This document shows positions 51,793 to 61,446 of a stretch of 64,000 nucleotides of DNA, piece after piece. This stretch comes from Emticicia soli. GTDB taxonomy: Bacteria > Bacteroidota > Bacteroidia > Cytophagales > Spirosomataceae. The notes under the pieces were generated by a model. The model was not told where the DNA came from. It ran no database searches and saw nothing but the letters and a program-made list of their open reading frames with translations. Location of the stretch: positions 1 to 64,000 of the forward strand of contig NZ_JBBEWC010000019.1 of NCBI RefSeq assembly GCF_037860775.1. Direction: 5' to 3'. The number at the start of each line of letters is the position of its first letter. Within the stretch, counting starts at the first letter, position 1. A program made the position numbers and the translations under genes.

Positions 51793-54168
51793 ATGGGAAA
51801 AATATCCTTTATTATTGGGGCATTTGTGTGTATGTCTTTGTCGCTGAATGCGCAGCAAGCACCCACTACACAATACAATGCCAATACCAGATTTGAGCAA
51901 ATGGGTACCGCCTTACCTACGCCCAATACTTTTCGCACAGCAGCAGGTTCACCGGGTAGAGATTACTGGCAACAAAAGGCTGATTATGACATCAAGGCTG
52001 AATTAAATGATGCTGACCAGAGTATTACGGGTACTGAAAAAATCACCTACACTAACAATGCCCCTGAAGAGTTACGCTATTTATGGTTGCAACTAGACCA
52101 GAACGTATTCTCTAAAAGTTCAGATGGAAATACTACACGCCAGAGCGGTATTAACTCTACCAATGGCTCTAGCTTTACAGCTTTAGGTAATTTAAGCGGT
52201 GCAAACGATAAAGACTATGGCTATAAGATTCTGGCTGTAAAAGATGCTGCCGGCAAAGACTTACGCTATACAATCAACGGTACAATGATGCGTGTTGATT
52301 TACCAACGCCATTAGCCAAAGGTATGTCATTCGTGTTTCAGGTTGATTGGAAATTCAACATCATCGATTTGAAACTGGTAGGTGGTCGAAGTGGCTTTGA
52401 GCTTTTTCCGAAAGATGGCAATGTGCTATATGAAATTGCTCAGTGGTTTCCACGCATGGCTGTTTATGACGATGTAAACGGCTGGCAACACAAACAATTC
52501 TTGGGTCAAGGAGAATTTACTTTGCCATTCGGCGATTATAAAGTGGCTCTTACAGTACCAAACGACATGGTACTGGGTGCAACCGGAGAACTACAAAACC
52601 CGAAAGAGGTACTGACTGCCACACAAATGAAACGCCTTGAGCAGGCTAAAACTTCTAAAACACCTGTGTTGATTGTAACACAAGCAGAAGCCGAAGCTGC
52701 CGAAAAAGGCAAACCAACCGGAAAGAAAACATGGGTGTATGTAGCTAAAAATGTACGTGATTTTGCTTTTGCTACTTCACGCAAGTTTATCTGGGATGCT
52801 ATGCAGGTTGATGTTGAAGGTAAAAAAGTATGGGCTATGTCATTATATCCAAAAGAAGCGAATCCTCTTTGGGGACAATACTCAACTCGTGTTGTAGCAC
52901 ACACTTTAACAAGTTATTCTAAAAAGACTATTGCTTATCCATATCCGGTAGCTTACTCGGTGCATGGTACAGTAGGAGGTATGGAATACCCGATGATGAG
53001 TTTTAACGGAGCTCGCCCCGAGGCAGACGGTACTTATTCAGAAGGCACTAAAAACTTTTTGATTCTGGTAATTATCCATGAAGTGGGCCACAACTTCTTC
53101 CCGATGATTGTGAACTCTGACGAGCGCCAATGGTCGTGGATGGATGAAGGTCTGAACTCTTTTTTAGAAGGCTTAGCCTGTCTTGAGTGGGACAGAAATT
53201 TCCCTGCTACAGGTATTGAACCACAATACATCACAGGCTATATGAAGCTAGATGTGAGTAAGCAGAACTCAATCATGAGTAGTTCTGATAACATTCTTCC
53301 GGGTACTTTTGGCCCGAATGCGTATTCAAAACCTGCTACGGGCTTAAATATTCTGCGCGAAACAATTATGGGTCGTGAGCTATTTGATTATGCCTTTAAA
53401 GAGTATGCGCGTCGTTGGGCGTTTAAACACCCGACACCTGCCGATTTCTTCCGCACAATGGAAGATGCCTCTGGTGTTGATTTAGATTGGTTCTGGAAGG
53501 GTTGGTTCTATGGTGTTGAGCCTGTTGACCAAGCCATTGCCGATGTAGAATGGTATAGCATCGATACCCAAGACCCTGCCAAGCAAAAAGCTGCGGCAAA
53601 AGCTGATTTTGACGCAAAACGTGAGACAATGAGTAATATCCGTAACAGAACAGATATTAAACAAACCGTAGTAGAGGCAGACTCAACCATGAGAGATTTT
53701 TATAACTCTTATGATAAATTTGCGGTAACCGATGCCGATAAAAAGAAATATGAGCAATATGTTTCTAGTTTAGCCGACGATGAACGCAAAATGTTGGAAG
53801 AAGGTAAAAACTTTTATGTATTAAATCTGAAAAACAAAGGCGGTTTGGTAATGCCTGTTATTATCAGAATGGAATTTGAAGATGGTACTTATGAAGATGT
53901 AAGAATACCTGCTGAACTATGGAGAGTAAATGATAAAGAGGTGAAAAAGACTTTGGTAACTACAAAAAAGGTTGCTAAGTTCAAGTTAGACCCTTATCAT
54001 GAAATTCCTGATATTGATACATCAGACAATACTTTCCCGAAAGAGCCTGCGCAACCTACCCGTTTCCAGGCCTTTAAGCAAAGAAGTTTCGGCGGTGGTT
54101 CTAATCCTATGCAAGAGGCCAAAAAATCTCAACCATCAGGTGTGCAAACAAGCGGAGAGAAGAAGTAA
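51793..54168 (+). CDS. M1-family zinc aminopeptidase-like metallopeptidase
   Basis: 791-residue exported peptidase with an N-terminal signal peptide (about 1-20, ending SLNAQ). The zinc site is HEVGH (H429, E430, H433) with the third ligand E452 in MDEGLNSFLEG; the substrate-recognition stretch reads GGMEYPMM in place of the usual G-A-M-E-N. The beta-sandwich N-terminal domain and the C-terminal part are as in M1 proteins of Bacteroidota (mostly annotated as M1 family metallopeptidase). The role is peptide digestion in the periplasm or outside; substrate unknown. Ends before a strong terminator. Confidence 0.9.
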   Translation: MGKISFIIGAFVCMSLSLNAQQAPTTQYNANTRFEQMGTALPTPNTFRTAAGSPGRDYWQQKADYDIKAELNDADQSITGTEKITYTNNAPEELRYLWLQLDQNVFSKSSDGNTTRQSGINSTNGSSFTALGNLSGANDKDYGYKILAVKDAAGKDLRYTINGTMMRVDLPTPLAKGMSFVFQVDWKFNIIDLKLVGGRSGFELFPKDGNVLYEIAQWFPRMAVYDDVNGWQHKQFLGQGEFTLPFGDYKVALTVPNDMVLGATGELQNPKEVLTATQMKRLEQAKTSKTPVLIVTQAEAEAAEKGKPTGKKTWVYVAKNVRDFAFATSRKFIWDAMQVDVEGKKVWAMSLYPKEANPLWGQYSTRVVAHTLTSYSKKTIAYPYPVAYSVHGTVGGMEYPMMSFNGARPEADGTYSEGTKNFLILVIIHEVGHNFFPMIVNSDERQWSWMDEGLNSFLEGLACLEWDRNFPATGIEPQYITGYMKLDVSKQNSIMSSSDNILPGTFGPNAYSKPATGLNILRETIMGRELFDYAFKEYARRWAFKHPTPADFFRTMEDASGVDLDWFWKGWFYGVEPVDQAIADVEWYSIDTQDPAKQKAAAKADFDAKRETMSNIRNRTDIKQTVVEADSTMRDFYNSYDKFAVTDADKKKYEQYVSSLADDERKMLEEGKNFYVLNLKNKGGLVMPVIIRMEFEDGTYEDVRIPAELWRVNDKEVKKTLVTTKKVAKFKLDPYHEIPDIDTSDNTFPKEPAQPTRFQAFKQRSFGGGSNPMQEAKKSQPSGVQTSGEKK

Positions 54169-54178
54169 GAAATGATTT

Positions 54179-54219
54179 ACAAGGAGTTTTTATGGCTAAC
54201 ATAAAAACTCCTTGTTTTA
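54179..54219 (+). terminator. Terminator of the M1 peptidase gene
   Basis: Arms 54179-54194 and 54200-54215 are perfectly complementary over 16 bp around a 5-nt loop (core ACAAGGAGTTTTTATG), followed by TTTA. A frame starting at 54192 crosses this hairpin and was not annotated. Confidence 0.88.
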
Positions 54220-54237
54220 TAACGGAAAACTTTAGAC

Positions 54238-55116
54238 ATGAAACCATCAAGAGATTTCTGGATTACTTGGGGAATAACTGTAACACTCGCTCTTGTGGGT
54301 GTTATTTTATTATTTACCAAATTGGCTGCCTACGGCATTGTTATTTTTTGTATTCTGCCTACTGTTATAGGTTTTACAACGGGTATATATTCAAGAAAAT
54401 TCTTAAGCTACTTAGGAATAATCACAGGGTTACTATGTATATTTTTACTTTTGATTGGTGCAGGAGAAGGTATTTTCTGTATACTCATGGCACTTCCAGT
54501 TGTCTTTGCCTTTGTAGCACTAGGCTATTTGTTAGGTTTTTGGGTCAAAAAAAACAGAGATTCATCAAAAGATTCTCCTAAAGTAATAGTTCTACCCATT
54601 TTACTAATAATTTTATCTACTATTGGTGAAAAATTCTTTGCAGGCTCAGAAATAAAAAATAGTGTCAGTACTTCTTTAACGCTACCATACCCTAAAGAAA
54701 TTATCTATAAAAAGATTATAGCTGTAGATACTGTTGATATAGAAAAGAATATTTTTCAAAAAATGGGGCTACCGACTCCTAGAAAATGTATTTTAACTGA
54801 AGAAAAGATAGGAGGATTAAGGATTTGTGAGTTTGAAGAGGGTAAAATAATTGAAACTATTAAAGAGCTTAAATCAGGAGAGTTACTTCGGATGCAGATT
54901 ACCTCTTCTGATATAACAATGAGTTGGCTTAGGTTTGACGAAGATATTTATACAATTAAGGCAAATGCAGATAATACCTCTACTATTACCCGTACAACAA
55001 CTTTTCTTTCAGAGCTAAAACCCAGATTTTATTGGAACTACATAGAAGGTATTACTATTAAGGCCGAACAAGAATTTGTATTTAGAAATCTGGAAAAAGA
55101 TTTAAGTAAAAAATGA
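54238..55116 (+). CDS. Hypothetical membrane protein with soluble C-terminal domain
   Basis: 292 residues that I do not recognise as a family. About four TM helices (near 8-26, 31-48, 55-75, 79-100) and a further hydrophobic stretch at about 116-128 precede a cytosolic or periplasmic domain (about 140-292) whose pattern (SVSTSLTLPYPKEIIYKKI, then beta strands and a long final helix KAEQEFVFRNLEKDL) suggests an SRPBCC/polyketide-cyclase-like fold. This is a guess from pattern. The last 4 bp overlap the next gene (ATGA), showing translational coupling. Confidence 0.75.
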   Translation: MKPSRDFWITWGITVTLALVGVILLFTKLAAYGIVIFCILPTVIGFTTGIYSRKFLSYLGIITGLLCIFLLLIGAGEGIFCILMALPVVFAFVALGYLLGFWVKKNRDSSKDSPKVIVLPILLIILSTIGEKFFAGSEIKNSVSTSLTLPYPKEIIYKKIIAVDTVDIEKNIFQKMGLPTPRKCILTEEKIGGLRICEFEEGKIIETIKELKSGELLRMQITSSDITMSWLRFDEDIYTIKANADNTSTITRTTTFLSELKPRFYWNYIEGITIKAEQEFVFRNLEKDLSKK

Positions 55117-55541
55117 AACTCCTTAACCTGACTTCTACAGTAGCTAGGTATTTTTCAGTTTTAAAGGAAATTCCTTTATTACCAATCTTAATTGATGAAC
55201 AGATCAGGTTATTTACTTTTATCTTTAAACCTCGTTTATTCTTTTTAATGTCACAAATTATAAAAGAAATCAAAACATGGGAAGGGATTAGTTTGCGTAC
55301 GCATCGCTATGGGGGAATTGAATTTAGGGTAGGAAATAGAGAAATAGGGCATCTTCATGGCGGAGGTTTATTAGATATTTTATTTGATAAAGATACAAAA
55401 GATATACTATTCAAAAATAACCAGATTTCTGAACATCATGTATTCAAAAATACAGGGTGGGGAAGTTTTTATATCAATGAAAATTCCGACTTGCAGGAAA
55501 TAATATATTTGTTAAGAAAAAGTTTTATGTTGAAAAAGTAG
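55113..55541 (+). CDS. DUF5519 / luciferase-domain-like protein
   Basis: 142-residue soluble protein of the DUF5519 family (named luciferase-family in databases, without proven luciferase activity). Conserved core: WEGISLRTHRYGGIEFRVG, REIGHLHGGGLLDILF, and SEHHVFKNTGWGSFYI. Its ATG overlaps the stop of the preceding membrane protein gene, so the two form a coupled pair of unknown function. The crotonase gene starts 8 bp later and is probably in the same operon. Confidence 0.8.
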   Translation: MKLLNLTSTVARYFSVLKEIPLLPILIDEQIRLFTFIFKPRLFFLMSQIIKEIKTWEGISLRTHRYGGIEFRVGNREIGHLHGGGLLDILFDKDTKDILFKNNQISEHHVFKNTGWGSFYINENSDLQEIIYLLRKSFMLKK

Positions 55542-55548
55542 AATAAAT

Positions 55549-56355
55549 ATGCAAACACTAAAACTGTCTATCGAAAACCACATTGCACATGTTATTTTGA
55601 ATCGCCCTGAAAAAGCCAATGCGCTTAACCAATCGACTTGGGATGAAATAAAAGAGATATTCGAAAATCTTGACGAAAACCCCGACGTAAGAGTAATTGT
55701 GCTGGAAGGGGGTGATAGTAATCATTTTTGCGCAGGTATTGATTTAAGCCTCTTGATGTCGGTATCGCAAACTGATATTAACTGTGAGGGTAGAAGACGA
55801 GAAAAAGTAAGAAAAGATGTGTTTCGCCTGCAAGCACCTATCAATGCCATTGAAAACTGCTCCAAACCTGTTTTAGTAGCCGTGCATGGTGGTTGTATCG
55901 GTGCAGGAGTAGACCTCATTTGCGCATGCGATATGCGTTATTGTACCGAAGACGCCTACTTCACTATAAAAGAAATAGATATGGGCATGGTGGCCGATTT
56001 AGGTACCTTACAGCGGCTTCCTAAACTAATAGGCGAGGGATGGGTGCGTGAAATGGCATATACAGGCCGAAATGTTGATGGCAAAGAAGCTGAAAAGATA
56101 GGCATAGTCAATAGAGCCTTTGCGGATAAAAATAGTATGATGGACGAGGTATTCAAACTAGCGGCCACAATTGCTTCTAAATCGCCGCTTTCTATTCGAG
56201 GTACTAAACATATTCTGTTACATACCAGAGACCACTCTGTAGCCGATGGCCTTAATTACATGGCAACATGGAATGCCGCCATGCTACTTTCAAGCGATTT
56301 GCAGGAGGCATTTATGGCAAAGGCACAAAAGCGTGATGCTAATTTTGAGGGGTGA
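55549..56355 (+). CDS. Enoyl-CoA hydratase/isomerase family protein (dienoyl-CoA isomerase-like)
   Basis: 268-residue crotonase. Oxyanion-hole regions HFCAGIDL and GGCIGAGVDL; the stretch FTIKEIDMGMVADLGTLQRLPKLIGEG corresponds to the active-site segment of delta3,5-delta2,4-dienoyl-CoA isomerase (ECH1), with E/D residues in the ECH1 positions. It therefore probably shifts double bonds in unsaturated acyl-CoAs during beta-oxidation. Close to the alkane monooxygenase in the window but not in one operon with it. Confidence 0.87.
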   Translation: MQTLKLSIENHIAHVILNRPEKANALNQSTWDEIKEIFENLDENPDVRVIVLEGGDSNHFCAGIDLSLLMSVSQTDINCEGRRREKVRKDVFRLQAPINAIENCSKPVLVAVHGGCIGAGVDLICACDMRYCTEDAYFTIKEIDMGMVADLGTLQRLPKLIGEGWVREMAYTGRNVDGKEAEKIGIVNRAFADKNSMMDEVFKLAATIASKSPLSIRGTKHILLHTRDHSVADGLNYMATWNAAMLLSSDLQEAFMAKAQKRDANFEG

Positions 56356-56374
56356 AAGCTCTTGTAGATAAACA

Positions 56375-56406
56375 AAAAATCCCTGCCAGTTGGCAAGGAT
56401 TTTTTA
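56375..56406. terminator. Terminator between crotonase and typA
   Basis: AAAAATCC-C-TGCC and GGCA-A-GGATTTTT form a stem with a single internal mismatch; A-run before and T-run after make it work in both directions between convergent genes. Confidence 0.75.
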
Positions 56407-56426
56407 TAAAATATATTTCAATCAGC

Positions 56427-58247
56427 TTATGCCATTGCAAAAGCACCTTTGCTTTCGTAACGTTTACGCTCGTTTTCGTCAAGGTAAATTTTACGCATAC
56501 GAATCGATTTCGGCGTGATTTCTAGGTACTCATCTTTTTGGATATACTCCATTGCATCTTCTAAAGAGAAGTTGATTTTCGGAGCGATACGTACGTTATC
56601 ATCAGAACCTGAGGCACGCATGTTGGTAAGTTTCTTCGCTGTTTGAAGGTTAATCACAAGGTCGTTCTGACGGTTGTGCTCACCAACTACCATACCCATG
56701 TAAATTTCTTCACTTGGATCGATGAAGAATACACCTCTGTCCTGCAATTTATCAATTGAATAAGGCGTAGCAGCACCATTACCCATCGAAATCAACGAAC
56801 CGTTGATACGACCAGGAATCGGCCCTTTAAATGGTTCGTATGCTTTGAAACGGTGGTTCATGATTGCCTCACCATAAGTAGCAGTAAGTACATTTGAACG
56901 CAAGCCAATCAAACCACGAGATGGGATAATAAACTCAAGGTGTTGTAAATCACCTTTAGGCTCCATAATCAATAACTCACCTTTACGTTGTGTTACTAAC
57001 TCAATTACTTTACCTGCTGTTTCTTCCGGTACATCAACTACCAATGTTTCTACTGGCTCTAGTCTTTCGCCGTTTTCACCTTCTTTGTATAATACTTGTG
57101 GCTGGCCAACTTGTAGCTCGTATCCTTCACGACGCATCGTTTCGATCAATACTGACAAGTGAAGAATACCACGACCAAACACAATGAATTTATCTTCTGT
57201 ATCACCTGTTTGTACACGCAATGCAAGGTTTTTCTCGGTTTCTTTCATCAAACGGTCACGTAAGTGGCGTGATGTTACGAATTTACCTTCTTTACCAAAG
57301 AACGGAGAGTTATTGATGGTGAACAACATGTTCATAGTTGGCTCATCAATAGAAATACGTGGTAATGCTTCAGGGTTTTCAGCATCAGCGATAGTATCAC
57401 CAATTTCAAAATCTTCAATACCTGTTACCGCACAAATCTCACCAGAACCTACTTCTGTAACTCTTGCTTTGCCTAAGCCTTCAAATACGTGCAATTCTTT
57501 GATACGCATTTTTTTAGTGCTACCATCAGCTTTGCAAAGAGCTACTTGCATACCTTCTTTCAATACACCTCTGGCTACACGGCCAACGGCAATACGACCT
57601 ACGAAAGACGAATAGTCTAAAGAGGTAATCTGCATTTGTGCTGTACCTTCTACAACCGGAGATGCAGGGATGTTAGCTATGATTGCATCAAGCAACGGAA
57701 TAATATCTGTCGTTGGTTTTTTCCAGTCGGTGCTCATCCAACCTTGTTTTGATGAACCATATAGACATGGGAAGTCTAATTGGTCTTCAGTTGCTTCAAG
57801 GTTAAACATAAGGTCAAACACTTGTTCGTGTACTTCTTCCGGACGGCAGTTTTCTTTGTCTACTTTATTTACAACTACAATTGGTTTTAAGCCTAATTGT
57901 AGAGCTTTTCCTAATACAAAGCGAGTTTGAGGCATTGGGCCTTCAAAAGCATCAACCAATAAAATAACACCATCAGCTAGTTTTAACACACGCTCTACCT
58001 CACCACCGAAGTCGGCGTGGCCTGGAGTATCTATAATATTGATTTTAACATCGTTGTAACGTACTGATACGTTCTTTGATACAATCGTGATTCCGCGTTC
58101 ACGCTCAAGGTCATTGTTATCAAGAATCAAATCACCGAATTCCTGATTTTCTCTGAAAATTTTTGAAGCATGAATAATTTTGTCAACCAATGTCGTTTTA
58201 CCGTGGTCAACGTGAGCAATAATGGCAATGTTTCTAATATTTTGCAT
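56427..58247 (-). CDS. typA: Translational GTPase TypA/BipA
   Basis: 606-residue ribosome-binding GTPase of the EF-G/LepA superfamily, used in ribosome assembly and stress. G motifs: AHVDHGKTTLVDKI (G1), DTPGHADFGGEVER (G3), NKVDK (G4). C-terminal region LEFIIPSRGLIGLRS and RINGSLISM are TypA signatures. It has a 364-bp upstream gap (58248-58611); on the minus strand a possible -7 element TAATTTTG is the complement of 58339-58346, no -33 partner; otherwise this gap shows nothing. Confidence 0.97.
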   Translation of the reverse strand: MQNIRNIAIIAHVDHGKTTLVDKIIHASKIFRENQEFGDLILDNNDLERERGITIVSKNVSVRYNDVKINIIDTPGHADFGGEVERVLKLADGVILLVDAFEGPMPQTRFVLGKALQLGLKPIVVVNKVDKENCRPEEVHEQVFDLMFNLEATEDQLDFPCLYGSSKQGWMSTDWKKPTTDIIPLLDAIIANIPASPVVEGTAQMQITSLDYSSFVGRIAVGRVARGVLKEGMQVALCKADGSTKKMRIKELHVFEGLGKARVTEVGSGEICAVTGIEDFEIGDTIADAENPEALPRISIDEPTMNMLFTINNSPFFGKEGKFVTSRHLRDRLMKETEKNLALRVQTGDTEDKFIVFGRGILHLSVLIETMRREGYELQVGQPQVLYKEGENGERLEPVETLVVDVPEETAGKVIELVTQRKGELLIMEPKGDLQHLEFIIPSRGLIGLRSNVLTATYGEAIMNHRFKAYEPFKGPIPGRINGSLISMGNGAATPYSIDKLQDRGVFFIDPSEEIYMGMVVGEHNRQNDLVINLQTAKKLTNMRASGSDDNVRIAPKINFSLEDAMEYIQKDEYLEITPKSIRMRKIYLDENERKRYESKGAFAMA

Positions 58248-58611
58248 TTAAGTCTGAAAGTTATCGTAATGCGCCAATCTTTACCCCAACGCATCACGGA
58301 TAAACGACTAACGAACTACACCTTTTTAAAATAAACTGCAAAATTAGAAAAATACAATGAGAAATCCTCATTTTTCGGATATAATCCTATGATTATTAAA
58401 TTGTTAATAAGAATAGTGCAAAAACCGAGGTGTTTTTTGAAGAGCTTATTTTAATACAGTATATACGAAAGCCTGAAAAAATTATAAGTTTATTGATGAA
58501 AATTTACATACAGTCAAAAGCACAAGTATTAGCCTAACGCTAAACTTTTATGAGAAACAATAAAAATGTAAGAAATGGTTTCAGAAGGTCGATGTATGTT
58601 TAAACACACGC

Positions 58612-59121
58612 TTAAAACTCGTTCAGAATAATTACTTTCGATTCTACAGTGTTCGAAATATTACCTGCTCTGTCTTTTATTGTAATCTGGTATTTCAGTG
58701 AATCTTTTTTAGGTACAAAGTTCTGGAAATAAACCAGCGAGTAGTCGAGTGTGCCTTCAATCGGGCCTTTTTTACCATCGCTTTTCAGGCGAGGGAAAAA
58801 GCCAGAGTAGGGTACTTCTTGGTTTACTTCCTGGAAAACACCGTTTTTCTGGCGGAAAATTCGCACTATATAATTGAAGTCCTGGGTTTCTACAGCTACT
58901 GCTTTTTCTGCTTCATTCAGCCCAAGGTCTCCGTCGCCATCCTGAAACTTAATTGTCAGAATAACCGAGTCTTTCTTAGAGCCGTCTGTTTGGTCTAGTC
59001 TGATTTCTTTGCGTAAATCCTTGAACTCAATATAGGGTTTTTCGTCAAAAGATATTTCTTTATAACAAGCTGTTACCAAAGCCATTACACTAAAAACAAC
59101 TAATACTGAAACCTTTTTCAT
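58612..59121 (-). CDS. Lipoprotein of unknown function
   Basis: 169-residue lipoprotein, lipobox LVTAC (C19). The rest is a small beta-rich domain with an acidic loop FQDGDGDLGLNEAE (about 59-72) that resembles a calcium-binding loop. Ends in a beta-strand pattern KYQITIKDRAGNISNTVESKVIIL suggesting an Ig-like fold. Found as a lone gene in many Bacteroidota; no function known. Divergent from the LuxE-like gene. Confidence 0.82.
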   Translation of the reverse strand: MKKVSVLVVFSVMALVTACYKEISFDEKPYIEFKDLRKEIRLDQTDGSKKDSVILTIKFQDGDGDLGLNEAEKAVAVETQDFNYIVRIFRQKNGVFQEVNQEVPYSGFFPRLKSDGKKGPIEGTLDYSLVYFQNFVPKKDSLKYQITIKDRAGNISNTVESKVIILNEF

Positions 59122-59227
59122 TTCTTATCTGTAATTTTATAAGCAATTTAGTATAAAAAAGATAGTTTGGGGTGTTTGTCAATATTTTTTTATTGATTCT
59201 TGCCCGAGCTATTAATTAATCTTTTTC

Positions 59228-60292
59228 ATGGGTATTCGTGACGAACTAAAATCGGCAGTATTGCAAATCAACGATAATTCTCAAAAGTTACCTACTTTTG
59301 AAGAATTAGCACTAGAAATTTTTCGCTTTCAGGCAGTTGCCAATCCTGTCTATAAAGAGTATCTGGGTTACCTGAAAGTGAATCCTCAGAGAATAGACCG
59401 TATAGAAAAAATTCCTTTTTTACCGATTCAGTTTTTTAAGCATCACAAAGTTATTACCGACAATGCTCCTACACAAATGGTTTTTGAAAGTAGTGGTACT
59501 ACTCAACAAAATACTAGTAAGCACTATGTAAGCGACCTGCCATTTTATGAGCATGTAAGCCAGAAGATTTTCGAGCAGTTTTATGGCCCAATTACCGACT
59601 ACCATATATTGGCATTGCTCCCATCTTATCTTGAACGAAATAATTCGTCGTTGGTGTATATGGTGCAGAGTTTTATTTATCGCACATATTCACGAGAATC
59701 AGGATTCTACCTCAATAATACGGCAGAATTGCTTCAGAAGTTACACCAACTCTCAGAAAACTCTCAAACCCACCGAAAAGTTTTGCTAATAGGGGTAACT
59801 TTTGCCTTGCTCGACTTGGTAGAAGATGAAAAAGAACTTGATTTTCTGGCGAGCTTCGGCGATAGACTCATTGTGATGGAAACCGGGGGTATGAAAGGCC
59901 GCCGCAAAGAATTGCTACGTGAAGAAGTGCACGAAATATTAATGAGCCATTTGCCTATCAAGCACGTGCATTCTGAATATGGTATGACCGAGTTACTTTC
60001 GCAGGGCTATTCTAAAGGGGATGGGGTTTTTGAATTGCCTAATACCCTGAAAATTCTATTAAGGGAAATCAACGACCCTTTTAAAATCATTTCCTCGCAA
60101 TTCCGCTCTGATATTTCGAGAGAGACTACTATTCGTGGCGGAATAAATGTGATAGACCTGGCTAATGTAGATTCTTGTAGTTTTATTGAAACACAAGATT
60201 TGGGAGCATATCAGGTCAATAGTCAGCAATTCAGTGTTATAGGGCGTTTTGATAATTCTGATATACGAGGCTGTAACCTCTTAGTGCTTTAA
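59228..60292 (+). CDS. LuxE-like acyl-protein synthetase / AMP-dependent ligase-like protein
   Basis: 354 residues of the LuxE acyl-protein synthetase family, an ANL-type adenylating fold. Visible are VFESSGTTQQNTSKHYVSD (the P-loop-like SSGTT motif of adenylating enzymes), LLIGVTFALLDL, VMETGGMKGRRKELLREEV and HSEYGMTELLSQGYSKGDG (A5-like Y-G-x-T-E motif). In Vibrio luxE supplies fatty acid for bioluminescence; no lux genes are present here, so the role is likely activation of a fatty or aryl acid for another pathway. The stop overlaps the convergent gene by 4 bp. Confidence 0.85.
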   Translation: MGIRDELKSAVLQINDNSQKLPTFEELALEIFRFQAVANPVYKEYLGYLKVNPQRIDRIEKIPFLPIQFFKHHKVITDNAPTQMVFESSGTTQQNTSKHYVSDLPFYEHVSQKIFEQFYGPITDYHILALLPSYLERNNSSLVYMVQSFIYRTYSRESGFYLNNTAELLQKLHQLSENSQTHRKVLLIGVTFALLDLVEDEKELDFLASFGDRLIVMETGGMKGRRKELLREEVHEILMSHLPIKHVHSEYGMTELLSQGYSKGDGVFELPNTLKILLREINDPFKIISSQFRSDISRETTIRGGINVIDLANVDSCSFIETQDLGAYQVNSQQFSVIGRFDNSDIRGCNLLVL

Positions 60293-61176
60293 CCTTGCAG
60301 ATATTTATTCATTGTGCGTAAAACCGGAGGCAAATAGCTTGTACCAAAAATATTGACATGCACCATTAGCGGGTAAATGTTATAAATCGGTATACGTTCG
60401 TCAAAACGAGGCTGTAACGGAAAACTCTCGTGATAGGCTTCATAAAAACGATTATCGAAACCGCCGAAAAGCGTAGTAAAAGCCATTTCCATTTCTCTGT
60501 TTCCATAATATACAGCAGGATCAATCAGGCAGGGGTTGCCCAAGTCATCAGTAATTACATTACCCGACCACAAGTCGCCATGCAATAAAGCTGGTTGTTC
60601 GTTAGGCAATAAATCAGGCAATATTTTATAAAATTGCTGAAACTTATCGTATAAGTCCTTACTTATCAGGTCATTGTAATAGGCCAAGCCTGCTTGAGCA
60701 TTTAACCTTTTTTCTATAAAAAAATCTATCCAATTAGCATACGGGGTATTAAATTGTTGCAGAGAACCAATATAATTATCAAAATTTAGCCCAAACGAAT
60801 CGTTGGTATTTCGGTGTAGCGAAGCTAGTCTTTGCCCTAGTAGTTCCCAATAATCAAAGTTGGGTTTTGCGTATTCTATGTTTTCTAAAACCAGGTAATC
60901 CTGCCCATCTCTTCGGCCCCAGTTAATTACCTCCGGTATCCTAATCACGTTGGCTTGGCGTAGCAAATCTAGTCCTTTAGCTTCGGCTTCAAACATTCCT
61001 TCATGGTTTCGGGTATTATACTTGATAAAGTATTTGCCTTCGTTAGTATGTACCTGAACCGTAATATTAATATTACCTCCCTGAAGCAAACGATATTCAG
61101 TAACCTGCACATCTCGCCCCAAGGTCTCAAAAAAGACCCCCTCAAAGAATTGGAATTGTTCTTCTGCCGTTTGCAT
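60289..61176 (-). CDS. Fructosamine kinase family protein
   Basis: 295 residues from the ATG at 61176 (a TTG at 61191 would overextend). Kinase fold of the aminoglycoside-phosphotransferase superfamily: YRLLQGGNINITVQV, catalytic HGDLWSGNV and metal-binding DPAVYYGNREMEMAFTTLFGG. Family members phosphorylate fructosamine or ribulosamine adducts on proteins, beginning deglycation. Substrate not shown here. Convergent overlap of 4 bp with the LuxE-like gene. Confidence 0.9.
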   Translation of the reverse strand: MQTAEEQFQFFEGVFFETLGRDVQVTEYRLLQGGNINITVQVHTNEGKYFIKYNTRNHEGMFEAEAKGLDLLRQANVIRIPEVINWGRRDGQDYLVLENIEYAKPNFDYWELLGQRLASLHRNTNDSFGLNFDNYIGSLQQFNTPYANWIDFFIEKRLNAQAGLAYYNDLISKDLYDKFQQFYKILPDLLPNEQPALLHGDLWSGNVITDDLGNPCLIDPAVYYGNREMEMAFTTLFGGFDNRFYEAYHESFPLQPRFDERIPIYNIYPLMVHVNIFGTSYLPPVLRTMNKYLQG

Positions 61177-61221
61177 ACACCTGGCCCTCAAAAGATTTTA
61201 ATTAAGCGTGTTTTAGTTATT

Positions 61222-61250
61222 TCTAATAAGAAAAAAGCCTTCTTATTAGA
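61222..61250. other. Hairpin upstream of the fructosamine-kinase gene
   Basis: TCTAATAAGAA (61222-61232) and TTCTTATTAGA (61240-61250) make a perfect 11-bp palindrome with a 7-nt loop, 46 bp upstream of the kinase start. Its place in the 270-bp divergent gap to dxr suggests an operator or mRNA element rather than a terminator. Confidence 0.45.
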
Positions 61251-61446
61251 TAATAATCTGTAAGATTATGGCCTAAATACGCTCTTATTTCAATACGATT
61301 AGCAAAGTAAAAAATTCTCGTTAAATTTTCCGAACTTTGTCTTCAGAATTAAAAGCACCTATAGGTAGGGTCAATAAATGCTTTTTAGAAAAACATAACG
61401 CAGTACAACGAATTTTATTCTTAGATTCTCATATTCCTGTTAATAC

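Noticed and set aside
54192..54581. 129-codon plus-strand frame over the terminator after the M1 peptidase
   Set aside because: It begins inside a perfect 16-bp terminator stem and overlaps the better gene at 54238-55116 in another frame; its product is rich in C, Y, F and R typical of a shadow frame.
59228..60292. Bioluminescence locus
   Set aside because: Only a LuxE-like adenylating protein and a luciferase-named DUF5519 gene exist in the window; no luxA, luxB, luxC or luxD, and the two are not adjacent.
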